A stretch of DNA of 22,893 nt from CAYVKM01 sp964452045 (GCA_964452045.1 CAYVKM010000062.1:1-22893), one strand, 5' to 3'. Numbered from the stretch's first letter, positions 1 through 7,560 are shown. A program made the numbers and translations. The notes: a model not told the origin generated them from the letters alone.

Positions 1-840
1 GCGATCGAGACGCCCACTTATGCCAATGTCATTCCCTCCATTCGCGGTCATCAGATGCAGATTCTGGAAATTCCCATGAATTCGGATGGAATGAATCTCG
101 ATTACCTGCAGCAGAAATTAAAAACTGATCCACCCGATTTTGTCTATACTATCCCAAACTTTCATAATCCCACCGGTATTACTACCAGCCAGAAACATCG
201 CGAGGCGCTTCTCCATCTTTGCGAGGAATCCCGGATCCCAATCGTTGAGGATGGTTTTGAGGAGGAGCTGAAATATTTCGGAAAAGTGGTTTTGCCGATC
301 AAATCCATGGATAAAAACCAGATCGTCATTTATCTCGGTTCCTTTTCGAAAATCTTTTTCCCCGGTATCCGGATTGGCTGGATTGCGGTGGACAAAGAGT
401 GTATCCGGCGCCTTACGGCGGTAAAGCGATTCAATGATCTCACCAGCAGCACCCTTATTCAGGCCGCCCTCAACGCTTTTTGTCGCCAGGGATATTACGA
501 TTTACACATTAAGCGGATGTACCGGATTTTCAGAAAGAGAATGAGAACTGCATTGGATACAATGGAAAAAAATTTCCCGGAAGGGGTAATCTGGACAAAG
601 CCCGATGGTGGTTATACCATCTGGGTTCGGCTTGAAAAAAACTTTGAAAATGAAGAAGACTTTTATCGCCTGTTGTTAAAGAACCGGGTTTTGGTTTCTC
701 CGGGCAGGTACTATTTTTATAGCAAAAATCCCCAGAAATATTTCCGCATTTCCATATCCAGTTTATCAGATGATGAAATTAAGGAAGGAATTATCAGACT
801 CGGACGAGCTCTCACTGAATTAAGGGGGGCTTCCGGATGA
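1..840 (+). CDS. PLP-dependent aminotransferase, MocR/2-aminoadipate type (5' truncated)
   Basis: Fold-type I PLP enzyme; the reading frame is already open at base 1, so the N-terminus lies outside the window and 279 residues plus stop are visible. The family fingerprints are in order: a HNPTG motif that contacts PLP, an IVEDGFEEEL segment matching the EDDYDSEF stretch of MocR regulators and LysN-like 2-aminoadipate aminotransferases, GSFSK with the Schiff-base lysine at codon 349-351, PGIRIGW, and the C-terminal YFRISISSL segment that holds the substrate carboxylate. These enzymes move an amino group from an amino acid to a 2-oxoacid in the cytoplasm. MocR proteins carry the same domain behind a GntR-type DNA-binding head; that head would be upstream and cannot be seen, so regulator and free enzyme are both possible. 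The stop overlaps the next start by 4 bases (ATGA), indicating coupled translation. Confidence 0.88.
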   Translation, partial: AIETPTYANVIPSIRGHQMQILEIPMNSDGMNLDYLQQKLKTDPPDFVYTIPNFHNPTGITTSQKHREALLHLCEESRIPIVEDGFEEELKYFGKVVLPIKSMDKNQIVIYLGSFSKIFFPGIRIGWIAVDKECIRRLTAVKRFNDLTSSTLIQAALNAFCRQGYYDLHIKRMYRIFRKRMRTALDTMEKNFPEGVIWTKPDGGYTIWVRLEKNFENEEDFYRLLLKNRVLVSPGRYYFYSKNPQKYFRISISSLSDDEIKEGIIRLGRALTELRGASG

Positions 841-1595
841 CCATCCCACTTCAACCTGGCATCATTTATGGACCGGTTCGTTCCCGCCGGCTGGGCAGGT
901 CGCTGGGGATAAATCTGTTACCCACATCTTACAAGGTGTGTACCTTTAATTGCCTGTACTGCCAATATGGATGGACCCGGATTCATGGACGGATTTTAAA
1001 GGATCAGGATCAGTGGCCACAGGTAGATGAAGTATATACAGCGCTCAAAAAATCTTTGCAGGAAATCACACCTACTCCGGATTATATCACGTTTTCCGGA
1101 AACGGGGAGCCTACTATCTATCCCGATTTTCCGGAAGTGGTGGATGTGGTGATAAAACTGCGGAACGATTTGGCACCCCGGGCAAAAGTAGCCATCCTGT
1201 CCAATTCAACCATGGTGGGGGATGAAAACATTCTGGGGGCATTATCCAGACTTGATGTCAGGATCATGAAGCTGGATTGCGGGACGTCCGACTGTTTTAA
1301 ATCCTATAACCGTCCGGCAAAAGGGATCCTTTTTGAGGACATAGTCCGGGGGCTTGCCAAATTGGACAATATCATCATTCAATCACTTTTTTCCGGCGGA
1401 CTCAAGGGAAATTTTAATCCGGAAAATATTGATGTCTGGATCGAACGTATTCGTAAGATTTCGCCCACAACTGTACAGTTGTATACCCTGGATCGCGGTT
1501 ATCCCTCAGACAAAATAGAACTATTGGATAGAGCACAGCTCGTTGAATTACAAAATAGGCTAACTTCTGCCGGAATCGTTAGTGGGGTATTTTAA
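837..1595 (+). CDS. Radical SAM protein, COG0731-like
   Basis: A 252-residue radical SAM enzyme. The N-terminal GPVRSRRLGRSLGINLLP block followed by C35-x3-C39-x2-C42 (CTFNCLYC) is the signature of the COG0731 Fe-S oxidoreductases, relatives of the archaeal wyosine enzyme Taw1/TYW1. The three cysteines bind the 4Fe-4S cluster that cleaves S-adenosylmethionine. A second typical motif, FSGNGEPT, follows at about residues 85-92. The bacterial members are widespread but their substrate is not established, so I do not assign a tRNA reaction. The ATG overlaps the preceding stop by 4 bases, so it is probably co-transcribed with the aminotransferase. The length is normal for a single-domain member and the coding frame is intact. 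Confidence 0.88.
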   Translation: MTIPLQPGIIYGPVRSRRLGRSLGINLLPTSYKVCTFNCLYCQYGWTRIHGRILKDQDQWPQVDEVYTALKKSLQEITPTPDYITFSGNGEPTIYPDFPEVVDVVIKLRNDLAPRAKVAILSNSTMVGDENILGALSRLDVRIMKLDCGTSDCFKSYNRPAKGILFEDIVRGLAKLDNIIIQSLFSGGLKGNFNPENIDVWIERIRKISPTTVQLYTLDRGYPSDKIELLDRAQLVELQNRLTSAGIVSGVF

Positions 1596-1600
1596 GTTTT

Positions 1601-1632
1601 ATGATTATTGCTTTAGGTTCGAAAATATTATA
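1601..1632 (+). repeat. 32-bp dispersed repeat, copy 1
   Basis: ATGATTATTGCTTTAGGTTC followed by an A/T-rich tail begins 5 bases after the radical SAM stop. It recurs at 21139-21170 with 3 differences in 32 bases. Both copies lie just downstream of a plus-strand gene and in repeat-rich intergenic DNA. Both can be read as a 10-codon frame ending in TAA or TAG, but the differences change amino acids and there is no ribosome binding site, so I treat it as a repeat and not a gene. Confidence 0.6.
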
Positions 1633-1750
1633 AGCCGTTGTTATAATTAAATGAGCGTTTGTTTTACCTGATTCAATTTATTGCCGTAATTTTGTTTAAA
1701 ATGATATTGAATAACTACGGCGTTCAGGTTTCCTGTGTGATTAATTTGCT

Positions 1751-1878
1751 ATAAACATTAAACACCTGCGGTGTTTTCTTATTAGTTAGTATGACTAATA
1801 AAATCCTTTTAGGGATGATATGTTTATAGCCTTGATACTCCCCGGTTTTAATAAAACCCCGTTAGGGGTGACATATAC
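1751..1878. repeat. Tandem short-hairpin intergenic repeats
   Basis: A string of small palindromes in gene-free DNA: AAACACC-TGC-GGTGTTT (1760-1776), ATCC...GGAT (1803-1816), GGTTTT-AAT-AAAACC (1844-1858) and ACCCC-GTTA-GGGGT (1856-1869). Two of them are followed by related tails, GATATGTTTATAG (1817-1829) and GACATATACTT (1870-1880), so they look like diverged copies of one unit: a hairpin plus a GAYATRTTTATAG-like tail. Similar units are common between genes in FCB-group genomes. I see no gene here; a 69-codon frame over the region has repeat composition. Confidence 0.55.
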
Positions 1879-2010
1879 TTCTCCCGCCATCCTGTGCACA
1901 AGCGGGAGCCACTTTTCGTGGCAGATACGGAATTCGGTCGCCTGCCTGCGCCGAGGCTTTGGCATGCAGGGAATGACTTTTAGTATATTTTTAGGAGTAA
2001 AGAGAAAAAT
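1879..2010. repeat. Modular palindromic repeat, copy A (right part)
   Basis: This copy matches the right half of the elements at 6422-6551 and 21205-21319. It has CTCCCGC (1881-1887) pairing with GCGGGAG (1902-1908), then GCCAC-TTTTC-GTGGC (1908-1922), a shared ATTCGGTCG stretch, a CGCCTGCCTGC...GCATGCAGGG module, and the shared end GAATGAC (1971-1977). After the end comes TTTTAGTATATTTTTAGGAG, which aligns with the DNA behind copy C. The left half with the GTCATT end is absent; instead it abuts the hairpin units at 1751-1878. Together with that block it fills the gap between the convergent genes ending at 1595 and 2067. Confidence 0.6.
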
Positions 2011-2066
2011 CAGATTAAGTTTTACTTAATTGAATAAAAGTTTTTGGGGAGGAGGGATACTATTTG

Positions 2067-2261
2067 CTATTCGTTATCAGATTTGGCATTGCTGGCAATA
2101 AAGTATTTTTTATAGATCTCATCCAGGCCGGAAAAATCTTCCCGCTCAAACATATCGTCAATCTTTTTCAGGTCTTCCTCCATACCCTTCTCTTTCTTGT
2201 TGCGCAGGACCAGACTGGCAATGCAGATATTTATTTGAGCAATTTTGTTGACATCCTTCAT
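2067..2261 (-). CDS. Small charged protein, 64 aa, unknown function
   Basis: I do not recognise this protein. It begins MKDVNKIAQINIC and ends in IASNAKSDNE. The middle, residues about 18-48, is rich in K, E and D in a pattern that suggests two amphipathic helices; there is no signal peptide or membrane segment, so it is probably cytoplasmic. I chose the ATG at 2261 because AGAGGG lies 9 bases upstream; the frame is also open from a TTG at 2279, which would add 6 residues but has a poorer ribosome site. The plus-strand frame over the same bases is hydrophobic and lacks a ribosome site. It follows the 156-aa membrane protein in the same direction, 134 bases downstream, with an unusual nested hairpin in between. 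Confidence 0.5.
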   Translation of the reverse strand: MKDVNKIAQINICIASLVLRNKKEKGMEEDLKKIDDMFEREDFSGLDEIYKKYFIASNAKSDNE

Positions 2262-2281
2262 CCTTGAAATCCCTCTCAAAG

Positions 2282-2341
2282 ATTACCTGCCTTTCTCCTA
2301 AATATTTTCGACATAAAATAGGAAAATATTAAGCAGGTAAT
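2282..2341 (-). promoter_or_regulatory. Nested inverted repeat in the leader of the 64-aa gene
   Basis: Outer arms ATTACCTGC (2282-2290) and GCAGGTAAT (2333-2341) pair perfectly over 9 bases. Inside them AATATTTTC (2301-2309) and GAAAATATT (2322-2330) also pair perfectly over 9 bases. On the minus strand the structure ends 20 bases before the ATG at 2261, and its asymmetric bulge (2291-2300) reads TAGGAGAAAG, which resembles a ribosome binding site. It has no T-run on either side, so it is not a usual terminator. A leader regulatory hairpin or a small inverted-repeat element are both possible. Confidence 0.45.
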
Positions 2342-2395
2342 TTGACCGGAATAACATTGCTGATAATAAAAATTTTAAGGGATATTTTTTAAAAC

Positions 2396-2866
2396 TTAAC
2401 CGGATTTTCCCGTTTTTTTCTCCGACTCCATCAAAGCACTGTTTTCCTCGTTCCCCAACCAGTTTAAACCGATTTCTTCGGTGATTATTTTGCGGGTGTT
2501 GGGCAGAAGCGTCTTGTTAAAGTTCATGCGTCTTTCCACAATATTGGGATCGGTAGTTTTCTTCTGAAATATCAACAGCTCCCAGTAACAATCCCGGAAA
2601 GCCTTACGGGCTTTTGGTCCCAGATAAAAATTATTTTCGATCCACCACTGATGCATCTTGTTGAAAATGCCGTCAAACTTATCCGGTACCGTTGCTTTCT
2701 GGATATCAAAGGTCAGGGCATAAGCTTTTTGATGAATGTCCAAACGTTTCTCCGCTGCGGACAATTTGTAGTTATCATATTTTTCCTGTCTGGTCAGGTA
2801 ATGCTTAATAAAAAAGCCGGTCAAAGCAAACACCGCACCCAGGAACAGGTAAAAAACATTTTCCAT
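2396..2866 (-). CDS. Membrane-anchored hypothetical protein, 156 aa
   Basis: I do not recognise the family. Residues about 4-22 (FYLFLGAVFALTGFFIKHY) form one membrane helix at the N-terminus with a lysine/arginine-rich exit, so the rest most likely faces the cytoplasm. The soluble part is helical: a charged segment at about 24-50, an aromatic stretch HQWWIENNFYL near 72-82, and FRDCYWELLIF near 90-100. A hydrophilic tail of serines and lysines ends the protein. The ATG is preceded by GAGGG 9 bases upstream. The gene is divergent from rmuC across 296 bases and precedes the 64-aa gene. Proteins of this layout often sit in membrane-tethered scaffolds, but nothing here fixes a role. Confidence 0.75.
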   Translation of the reverse strand: MENVFYLFLGAVFALTGFFIKHYLTRQEKYDNYKLSAAEKRLDIHQKAYALTFDIQKATVPDKFDGIFNKMHQWWIENNFYLGPKARKAFRDCYWELLIFQKKTTDPNIVERRMNFNKTLLPNTRKIITEEIGLNWLGNEENSALMESEKKTGKSG

Positions 2867-3098
2867 TACAATTATCCCTCATGCTTTTCAATGATTATAC
2901 TATCGGCGCTTATTTAAACGATATAAGGTGCCCTCTGGAAAAGAATTCTGCTGAAAAACAAAGCGACAGTTTTCACTATTTGCTGCTGTTTTCCTGCCAG
3001 ATTAGCTATATAAATTTTAACTTATTAATAGGAACCTGTATTTAAGTGTGAATTAAAAGTGTGGTAAACCCGACAAGTTCAGAGAATCAATATAAATC

Positions 3099-3144
3099 TT
3101 GACATGAACATTTTCCCTGAGTTAATTCAAATAACTTTTATAAT
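3099..3144 (+). promoter_or_regulatory. Possible promoter region for the rmuC operon
   Basis: TTGACA at 3099-3104 is a perfect -35 hexamer, but the best -10 at standard spacing is only GTTAAT (3121-3126, spacing 16). A perfect TATAAT lies at 3139-3144 without a good -35. Either could start transcription 20-45 bases before the coding region. The remainder of the 2867-3098 gap is A/T-rich and shows nothing else I can support. Confidence 0.35.
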
Positions 3145-3162
3145 CGTAAGAAGGAGCAGCAT

Positions 3163-4419
3163 TTGATTCTTGAAATCGTTTTATATGCAGTCGGAGGGAT
3201 AATTTTTGGCTTTCTGATCGCCTGGCTTATCCAGCAAAACCGCTTTTCCAGGCAATTGGAGACATTAAAGATCGAAAAGGTGCAATTGCAAAAGGATATT
3301 GAATCGGATCAGGAACGAATGAAATGGCTGGAACTGACCCAGGATAAATTAAAGGAAACCTTTAAAGCGTTATCTGCTGACCTGCTGAGTGCAAACTCTT
3401 CCCAGTTTTTGAGTCAGGCTAAAGAGAAGCTGGGGGAAATTCTGGAACTTCAGAAAAGAGACTGGGGCATTCAGAAGGAAGAATTCAAAGGTATGGTGAA
3501 TCCACTGGGAAAAAATCTGGAAGACTTGGATAAACAAATTCAGGAACTGGAGCAAAAACGGGAAGGCGCCTACCGGACATTGTTACAGCAGGTCACCCAG
3601 CTGGGATTATCGAATCAGGAACTGCAAAAGTCGACCATCCACCTGACCCAGGCGCTGAAATCAACCACAGTTCGTGGCAGATGGGGCGAAGTCCAGCTCC
3701 GGCGGATAGCTGAAATGGCCGGAATGATTGCTTATGTTGATTTTAATGAACAGGTGACGGGTGAAGAAGGACGACCCGATATGGTTGTCCGCCTGCCCAG
3801 CCAGGGCCTGATTCCGGTGGATGCCAAAGCGCCCATGAATGCGTATCTGGAAGCCCAGGAGCTGGAGGACGAGGATGCCCGGAGAAAGAAACTGGACGAT
3901 CATGCCCGGGCCATGCGAAATCACATGAAATCCCTTGCCCAAAAAGCCTATTGGTCCCAGTTTAACCGGTCACCTGAATTCGTGGTGATGGTTGTGCCTT
4001 ACGATTCCGGTTTAACCGCTGCTTTCGAAAGGGATGGTAAATTGCTGGAAGATGCTTTGGAGAACAAAGTTCTGATTGTTTCGCCGGTTTCTTTGCTGGC
4101 CCTGCTAAAGGTCATCGCCTACGGCTGGCTGCAGCTCCAACTGGCGGAAAATGCCCAGAAGATAGCTGAACAGGGTAAAGAATTATACTCCCGCTTTTTG
4201 ACTTTTGCCGGGCATCTGAGCGATGTGGGAAAAAGATTGTCCTCCACTGTCGAATCCTACAATAAGACCGTGGGGTCAATGGAAAGCCGGGTATTACCAT
4301 CCATCCAGCGACTGAAGGAAATGGGCACCGGCTCGGGCGAGGTTTCCGATCTCTCCCAGGTTGATTCACAACCCAGAACCGTATCCTCACTACCGGACAA
4401 GAATGAAGATCAAAAATAA
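3163..4419 (+). CDS. rmuC: RmuC family DNA recombination protein
   Basis: RmuC proteins belong to the PD-(D/E)XK nuclease superfamily and in E. coli limit rearrangement at inverted repeats. This 418-residue protein has the usual layout: an N-terminal membrane helix (residues 2-22), a long coiled coil (about 25-150), and the RmuC domain (about 165-370). The conserved blocks are RGRWGEVQLRRIAEMAGM, RPDMVVRLP, IPVDAKAPMNAYLEA with the D and K of the nuclease core, FVVMVVPYDS and LIVSPVSLLALLKVIAYGW. The start codon is TTG; AAGGAG (3151-3156) sits 6 bases before it, and no ATG is available in the right place. The C-terminal 40 residues are low-complexity. It leads a group of three plus-strand genes, the next beginning within about 35 bases. 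Confidence 0.95.
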   Translation: MILEIVLYAVGGIIFGFLIAWLIQQNRFSRQLETLKIEKVQLQKDIESDQERMKWLELTQDKLKETFKALSADLLSANSSQFLSQAKEKLGEILELQKRDWGIQKEEFKGMVNPLGKNLEDLDKQIQELEQKREGAYRTLLQQVTQLGLSNQELQKSTIHLTQALKSTTVRGRWGEVQLRRIAEMAGMIAYVDFNEQVTGEEGRPDMVVRLPSQGLIPVDAKAPMNAYLEAQELEDEDARRKKLDDHARAMRNHMKSLAQKAYWSQFNRSPEFVVMVVPYDSGLTAAFERDGKLLEDALENKVLIVSPVSLLALLKVIAYGWLQLQLAENAQKIAEQGKELYSRFLTFAGHLSDVGKRLSSTVESYNKTVGSMESRVLPSIQRLKEMGTGSGEVSDLSQVDSQPRTVSSLPDKNEDQK

Positions 4420-4453
4420 ATTCTCTTCCGAATAATTGACAGGAATCAGGCGA

Positions 4454-5437
4454 TTGTCCAAAGTTATTATTGGCATTCATGGATTGGGTAATAAACCTCC
4501 GGAAACGGTATTGAAAAAATGGTGGCAACTGTCTCTCCGGGAAGGTTTGAAGTCCATCGGACATCCGGGAGTGTTCTTTAATCTCGAACTGGTTTACTGG
4601 GCAGATGTGTTTCATCCCTCTCCCCTGGATCCTCAGGAGAGCGATAAAAAAAGTGGCAAATATATTGAATTTCCTTATGTATCTGCCACTGAATTTGTCA
4701 GCAAGCCACCCAATCCATTACGCCGGAAATTTCTTGATTTTCTGGAAAAGAAGCTGGATAAGATTTTTCTGAATGAGGATATGTCGGTCAAATTTACCAG
4801 TATCTCCGATTTACTTATCCGGCATTACTTCAAGGATTTGGATCTGTATTATCAAACGCCAGTCACCGGACAAGCAGGAGATGAGGTGGCGTCGAAAGAT
4901 ATTATCAGAGAGCGATTGTACCGGGTTCTTCGGAAACACCGGCGAGATGAGATTTTACTGCTTGCCCATTCCATGGGATCAATAATCGCTTATGAGGTGC
5001 TTCTGCAGCATGAAAAGGAGCTCGCAGTCGATACCCTGGTAACCTGTGGTTCTCCCCTGGGACAACCGCTGGTGATGGGGAAAATTGCAGCGGAATGTCC
5101 TAAACAAGAGATAAGACCACTGAGACTGACCACTCCGGAAAATGTAAACCGGCACTGGTTTAATTTGTCCGATCTGGAAGATAAGGTGGCCATGAATTAT
5201 AACTTGGCCGATGACTTTGCCCCCAACTCAAAAAAATTATCCGCTACCGATCTGGTTGTATACAACAATTATGTTTATCAGGGGCGGAGGAATCCCCACA
5301 AGTCCTACGGCTATTTACGAACCTCGGAGATGGCGAAAATCATTTATGAATTCCTCTCCCGGGATCGGAGCAAGTTTGGGTTCTGGCTGTCCAACCGGAT
5401 CAGCGAATTTACCAAACGCTGGTTTAAGATTGATTAA
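4454..5437 (+). CDS. Alpha/beta hydrolase, cytoplasmic lipase/esterase-like
   Basis: A 327-residue protein that begins directly with the oxyanion-hole strand, VIIGIHGLGN, as in DUF676/PGAP1-like hydrolases. The nucleophile elbow is AHSMGS with Ser173. A likely acid is Asp240 or Asp243 in the NLSDLEDKV stretch and the likely base is His282 in NPHKSYGYL; such a triad spacing is usual. An insertion of about 100 residues between strand 1 and the nucleophile, rich in aromatic and charged residues, probably forms a lid or substrate-binding region. I chose the TTG at 4454 because AGGA lies 10 bases upstream; the frame is open back to a TTG at 4436 that lacks a ribosome site. There is no signal peptide. 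The substrate is unknown. It follows rmuC after 34 bases, probably in one transcript. Confidence 0.8.
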   Translation: MSKVIIGIHGLGNKPPETVLKKWWQLSLREGLKSIGHPGVFFNLELVYWADVFHPSPLDPQESDKKSGKYIEFPYVSATEFVSKPPNPLRRKFLDFLEKKLDKIFLNEDMSVKFTSISDLLIRHYFKDLDLYYQTPVTGQAGDEVASKDIIRERLYRVLRKHRRDEILLLAHSMGSIIAYEVLLQHEKELAVDTLVTCGSPLGQPLVMGKIAAECPKQEIRPLRLTTPENVNRHWFNLSDLEDKVAMNYNLADDFAPNSKKLSATDLVVYNNYVYQGRRNPHKSYGYLRTSEMAKIIYEFLSRDRSKFGFWLSNRISEFTKRWFKID

Positions 5438-5461
5438 TTCTGGACTATTTGAATTCTGTTG

Positions 5462-6343
5462 ATGAAATATTTTGCTCAGGCATCATTTTCTGAAAAGGGG
5501 AATACTCACACCAAATATCTGGTTTGGTTAATCGTTATTCTGGTATTCATCATTATTGTTTTTATGAATCAATTAATTGTACGACAGTTTGTTTATCCCA
5601 GCCCTCCGGTTGGAGTTCAATCGCCAGCACCGGATCCGCTGCAGGAAATTACATTTCAATTATCCGACGGCACAAAAATAATCGGCTGGCTGGACTTTTG
5701 GGCCAGCGATAAACCTATCGTTCTTTTTTTTCATGGAAATGGTGAGAATCTACAGACTGTCTATTATGCCGGAACATTTGAACAATTCCGGAGAACCGGG
5801 GTGAATCTGCTGGCGATAGACTATCCCGGATACGGAAGGAGCGGCGGAAAACCTTCGGAATCGTCAGTGCTGGAATCCGGTGCGGTGGCGTTACAATGGA
5901 TAAAAAAGGAATATCCTGGTATGCTCGTTATCGTTGGTGGCTGGTCGCTGGGAGCGGCGGTGGCCATTCAAACTGTTTCATCCCATCCTTCGGAGGTGGA
6001 TGGCTTAATTGCCTTAAGCGCCTGGACCTCACTGCCGGATGTCGCCCATAGCCATTTTCCCGGTTGGCTGGTGGGACTTGTGCTTAAGGAGAGTTACAAT
6101 TCCCTCGATGCTGTGAAAAATATTAAATGTCCGGTGCTCCTGATACATGGTAATCAGGATCAGATTATCCCTGTTGTACAGGGCCGGCAACTGGCAGACA
6201 GTTTCCCAGTCCCGCCCAAATTTATTGAAATTCCTGCCGCCGACCACAATTCCTTGATGGCTTATCCGGAGGTATGGCAGTCAATAAAAACGTTTATCAA
6301 TTGGCTATCCGATACAGTTCCTTCAGGGAAGAGACACTTTTAA
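5462..6343 (+). CDS. Membrane-anchored alpha/beta hydrolase (FrsA/BEM46-like)
   Basis: A 293-residue serine hydrolase tethered by one N-terminal membrane helix (about residues 19-41), with the enzyme domain likely outside the cytoplasmic membrane in view of its lysine-containing N-terminal segment. The motifs match the COG1073 'BEM46' group: PIVLFFHGNGEN for the oxyanion hole, AIDYPGYGRSGG, GGWSLGAAVA with the nucleophile Ser162, IHGNQDQIIP with Asp233, and ADHNS with His262, so the triad is complete. Substrates of bacterial relatives are mostly unknown lipids or peptides. The frame opens at a TTG at 5459, directly followed by ATG at 5462; I take the ATG, although neither has a clear ribosome site. 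It lies 24 bases behind the preceding hydrolase but the two are not close relatives of each other. No terminator is visible behind it. Confidence 0.85.
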   Translation: MKYFAQASFSEKGNTHTKYLVWLIVILVFIIIVFMNQLIVRQFVYPSPPVGVQSPAPDPLQEITFQLSDGTKIIGWLDFWASDKPIVLFFHGNGENLQTVYYAGTFEQFRRTGVNLLAIDYPGYGRSGGKPSESSVLESGAVALQWIKKEYPGMLVIVGGWSLGAAVAIQTVSSHPSEVDGLIALSAWTSLPDVAHSHFPGWLVGLVLKESYNSLDAVKNIKCPVLLIHGNQDQIIPVVQGRQLADSFPVPPKFIEIPAADHNSLMAYPEVWQSIKTFINWLSDTVPSGKRHF

Positions 6344-6421
6344 TTGAAGATTTATTTTTTAAGTGTCTTGGTACTGGAAATATCATAGAAATAACTAATT
6401 TATCTGGCATTAATAAAGACG

Positions 6422-6551
6422 GTCATTTTCCCGCATCGGCGGGAAGAAATCTTTAAAAGCTAAATAGATTTCTCCCCATCTGGCCGCCGGACAGGCACTT
6501 CACCCGCTAATGCGGGATCCGGTCGCCTGCCTGCTGCAGGCAGGAAATGAC
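6422..6551. repeat. Modular palindromic repeat, copy B (complete)
   Basis: A 130-bp element bounded by inverted ends GTCATTTTCC (6422-6431) and GGAAATGAC (6543-6551). Inside are TTCCCGC-ATCG-GCGGGAA (6428-6445), AGAAATCT...AGATTTCT as an 8-bp inverted repeat (6445-6473), CCCGC-TAAT-GCGGG (6503-6516), and a nearly perfect palindrome CCTGCCTGC-T-GCAGGCAGG (6526-6544). The TCCGGTCG stretch after the third hairpin is shared with copies A and C. It occupies most of the 366-base gap between two plus-strand genes. Confidence 0.65.
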
Positions 6552-6577
6552 TTTAGGACCAATTTTATCTGTTAAAA

Positions 6578-6600
6578 CCCGGGAAAATTTTTCCCCCGGG
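6578..6600. repeat. CCCGGG inverted repeat
   Basis: CCCGGGAAAA (6578-6587) is followed at once by TTTTTCCCCCGGG (6588-6600), an imperfect palindrome that could form a tight hairpin. It lies about 110 bases before the DUF2911-type gene. There is no T-run after it, so termination is doubtful; its role is unknown. Confidence 0.35.
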
Positions 6601-6709
6601 AAATGTGTTGGAAATGGAAGGGGTTTCTGTTTAAATTCTCCGACCAATTTGGTTTTTTTAGACAACTCATTCATCAATATTTTCATTAATCTAAAATTGG
6701 AGGACAATC

Positions 6710-7555
6710 ATGCAGCGTTCCTGGTTTTATCTATCGAAGTTTTTGCTGGCAATCTTGCTGGTTTTCAATATAAATATGTTATATGCTCAACTGGAATTGC
6801 CCAGGGTGAGTCCGAAAGCAAGTGTATCTCAAACTATTGGAATTACCAATGTGGAGATACACTATTGTCGCCCGGGGGTAAAGGGCCGCACCATCTGGGG
6901 AGCATTAGTTCCTTATAACGAACTGTGGCGAACCGGGGCCAATGAGGCCACCACTATCTCGTTTAGCACAGATGTCATGGTAAATGGAAATAAGCTGGAA
7001 AAGGGTAAGTACAGTTTATTTACCATTCCCACGGAGAATGAATGGTCAGTCGTTTTTAATAAAAACGCCGAACTTTCTGGTACCAATGGGTATCAGGAAT
7101 CGAAGGATGCCCTGCGGATTAAGGTCAATCCGATGCAGGCGGGATTTCAGGAGCGGATGATGTTCTCTTTCCATGACCTCACCGATAATTCTGCCCAGGT
7201 GGTTTTGCACTGGGAAAAATTAAGAGTGCCCTTCACTGTCTCGGCTGAGGTAAATGATCTGGTGATGGCTGAGGCGCAGAAAGCGATCAACTGGCAGACA
7301 CCTTATCGGGCCGCGGGTTATGCGTTGGATAATGGACTCGATATGAGTCAGGGGGAGAAATGGCTGGAAATATCACTGGCGATTAAGAAAAATTACTGGA
7401 ACAAATCACTCCAGGCCAGATTTCTGGCAAAATCCGGTCATAAGAAAGATGCCATCAAGGTAATGGAAGAGGCTCTGGAAATGGGCAAGAAGATGGAGAA
7501 CCAGCCGTTTAATTATAAAGCAATGCAGGATTTACTGGCCGAGTGGAAAAAATAA
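6710..7555 (+). CDS. Secreted DUF2911 domain protein
   Basis: A 281-residue exported protein. Residues 1-26 form a Sec signal peptide with probable cleavage after MLYA (before QLELPR). The DUF2911 domain fills about residues 27-175, with the recognisable blocks SPKASVSQTIGITNVEIHY, RPGVKGRTIWGALVPYNELW, RTGANEATTISFS and KGKYSLFTIP. The function of DUF2911 is not known; it is common in Bacteroidota and related phyla. The remaining 100 residues are helical (AQKAINWQTPYRAAGYALD, then LARFLAKSGHKKDAIKVMEEAL), resembling one or two TPR units. GGAGG lies 6 bases before the ATG, a strong ribosome site. The gene converges with the esterase gene on the other strand and stands as a single transcription unit. 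Confidence 0.88.
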   Translation: MQRSWFYLSKFLLAILLVFNINMLYAQLELPRVSPKASVSQTIGITNVEIHYCRPGVKGRTIWGALVPYNELWRTGANEATTISFSTDVMVNGNKLEKGKYSLFTIPTENEWSVVFNKNAELSGTNGYQESKDALRIKVNPMQAGFQERMMFSFHDLTDNSAQVVLHWEKLRVPFTVSAEVNDLVMAEAQKAINWQTPYRAAGYALDNGLDMSQGEKWLEISLAIKKNYWNKSLQARFLAKSGHKKDAIKVMEEALEMGKKMENQPFNYKAMQDLLAEWKK

Positions 7556-7560
7556 TTTTT

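Noticed and set aside
1751..2010. CRISPR-like array
   Set aside because: The units are not identical, the spacing is irregular and there are no cas genes.
1820..2029. Plus-strand open frame of 69 codons
   Set aside because: It lies wholly within the hairpin repeats, has no ribosome site, and its codons follow the repeat units.
2064..2267. Plus-strand frame of 67 codons opposite the 64-aa gene
   Set aside because: It is the mirror of the minus-strand gene, hydrophobic in composition, and lacks a ribosome site.
4112..4615. Minus-strand open frame of 167 codons
   Set aside because: It spans the ends of rmuC and the following hydrolase gene, both strongly supported by motifs, and shows no family motif of its own.
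6547..6918. Plus-strand frame of 123 codons at the start of the DUF2911-type gene
   Set aside because: It starts in the repeat and runs out of frame through the signal peptide and early DUF2911 domain, where the other frame has clear motifs and a strong ribosome site.
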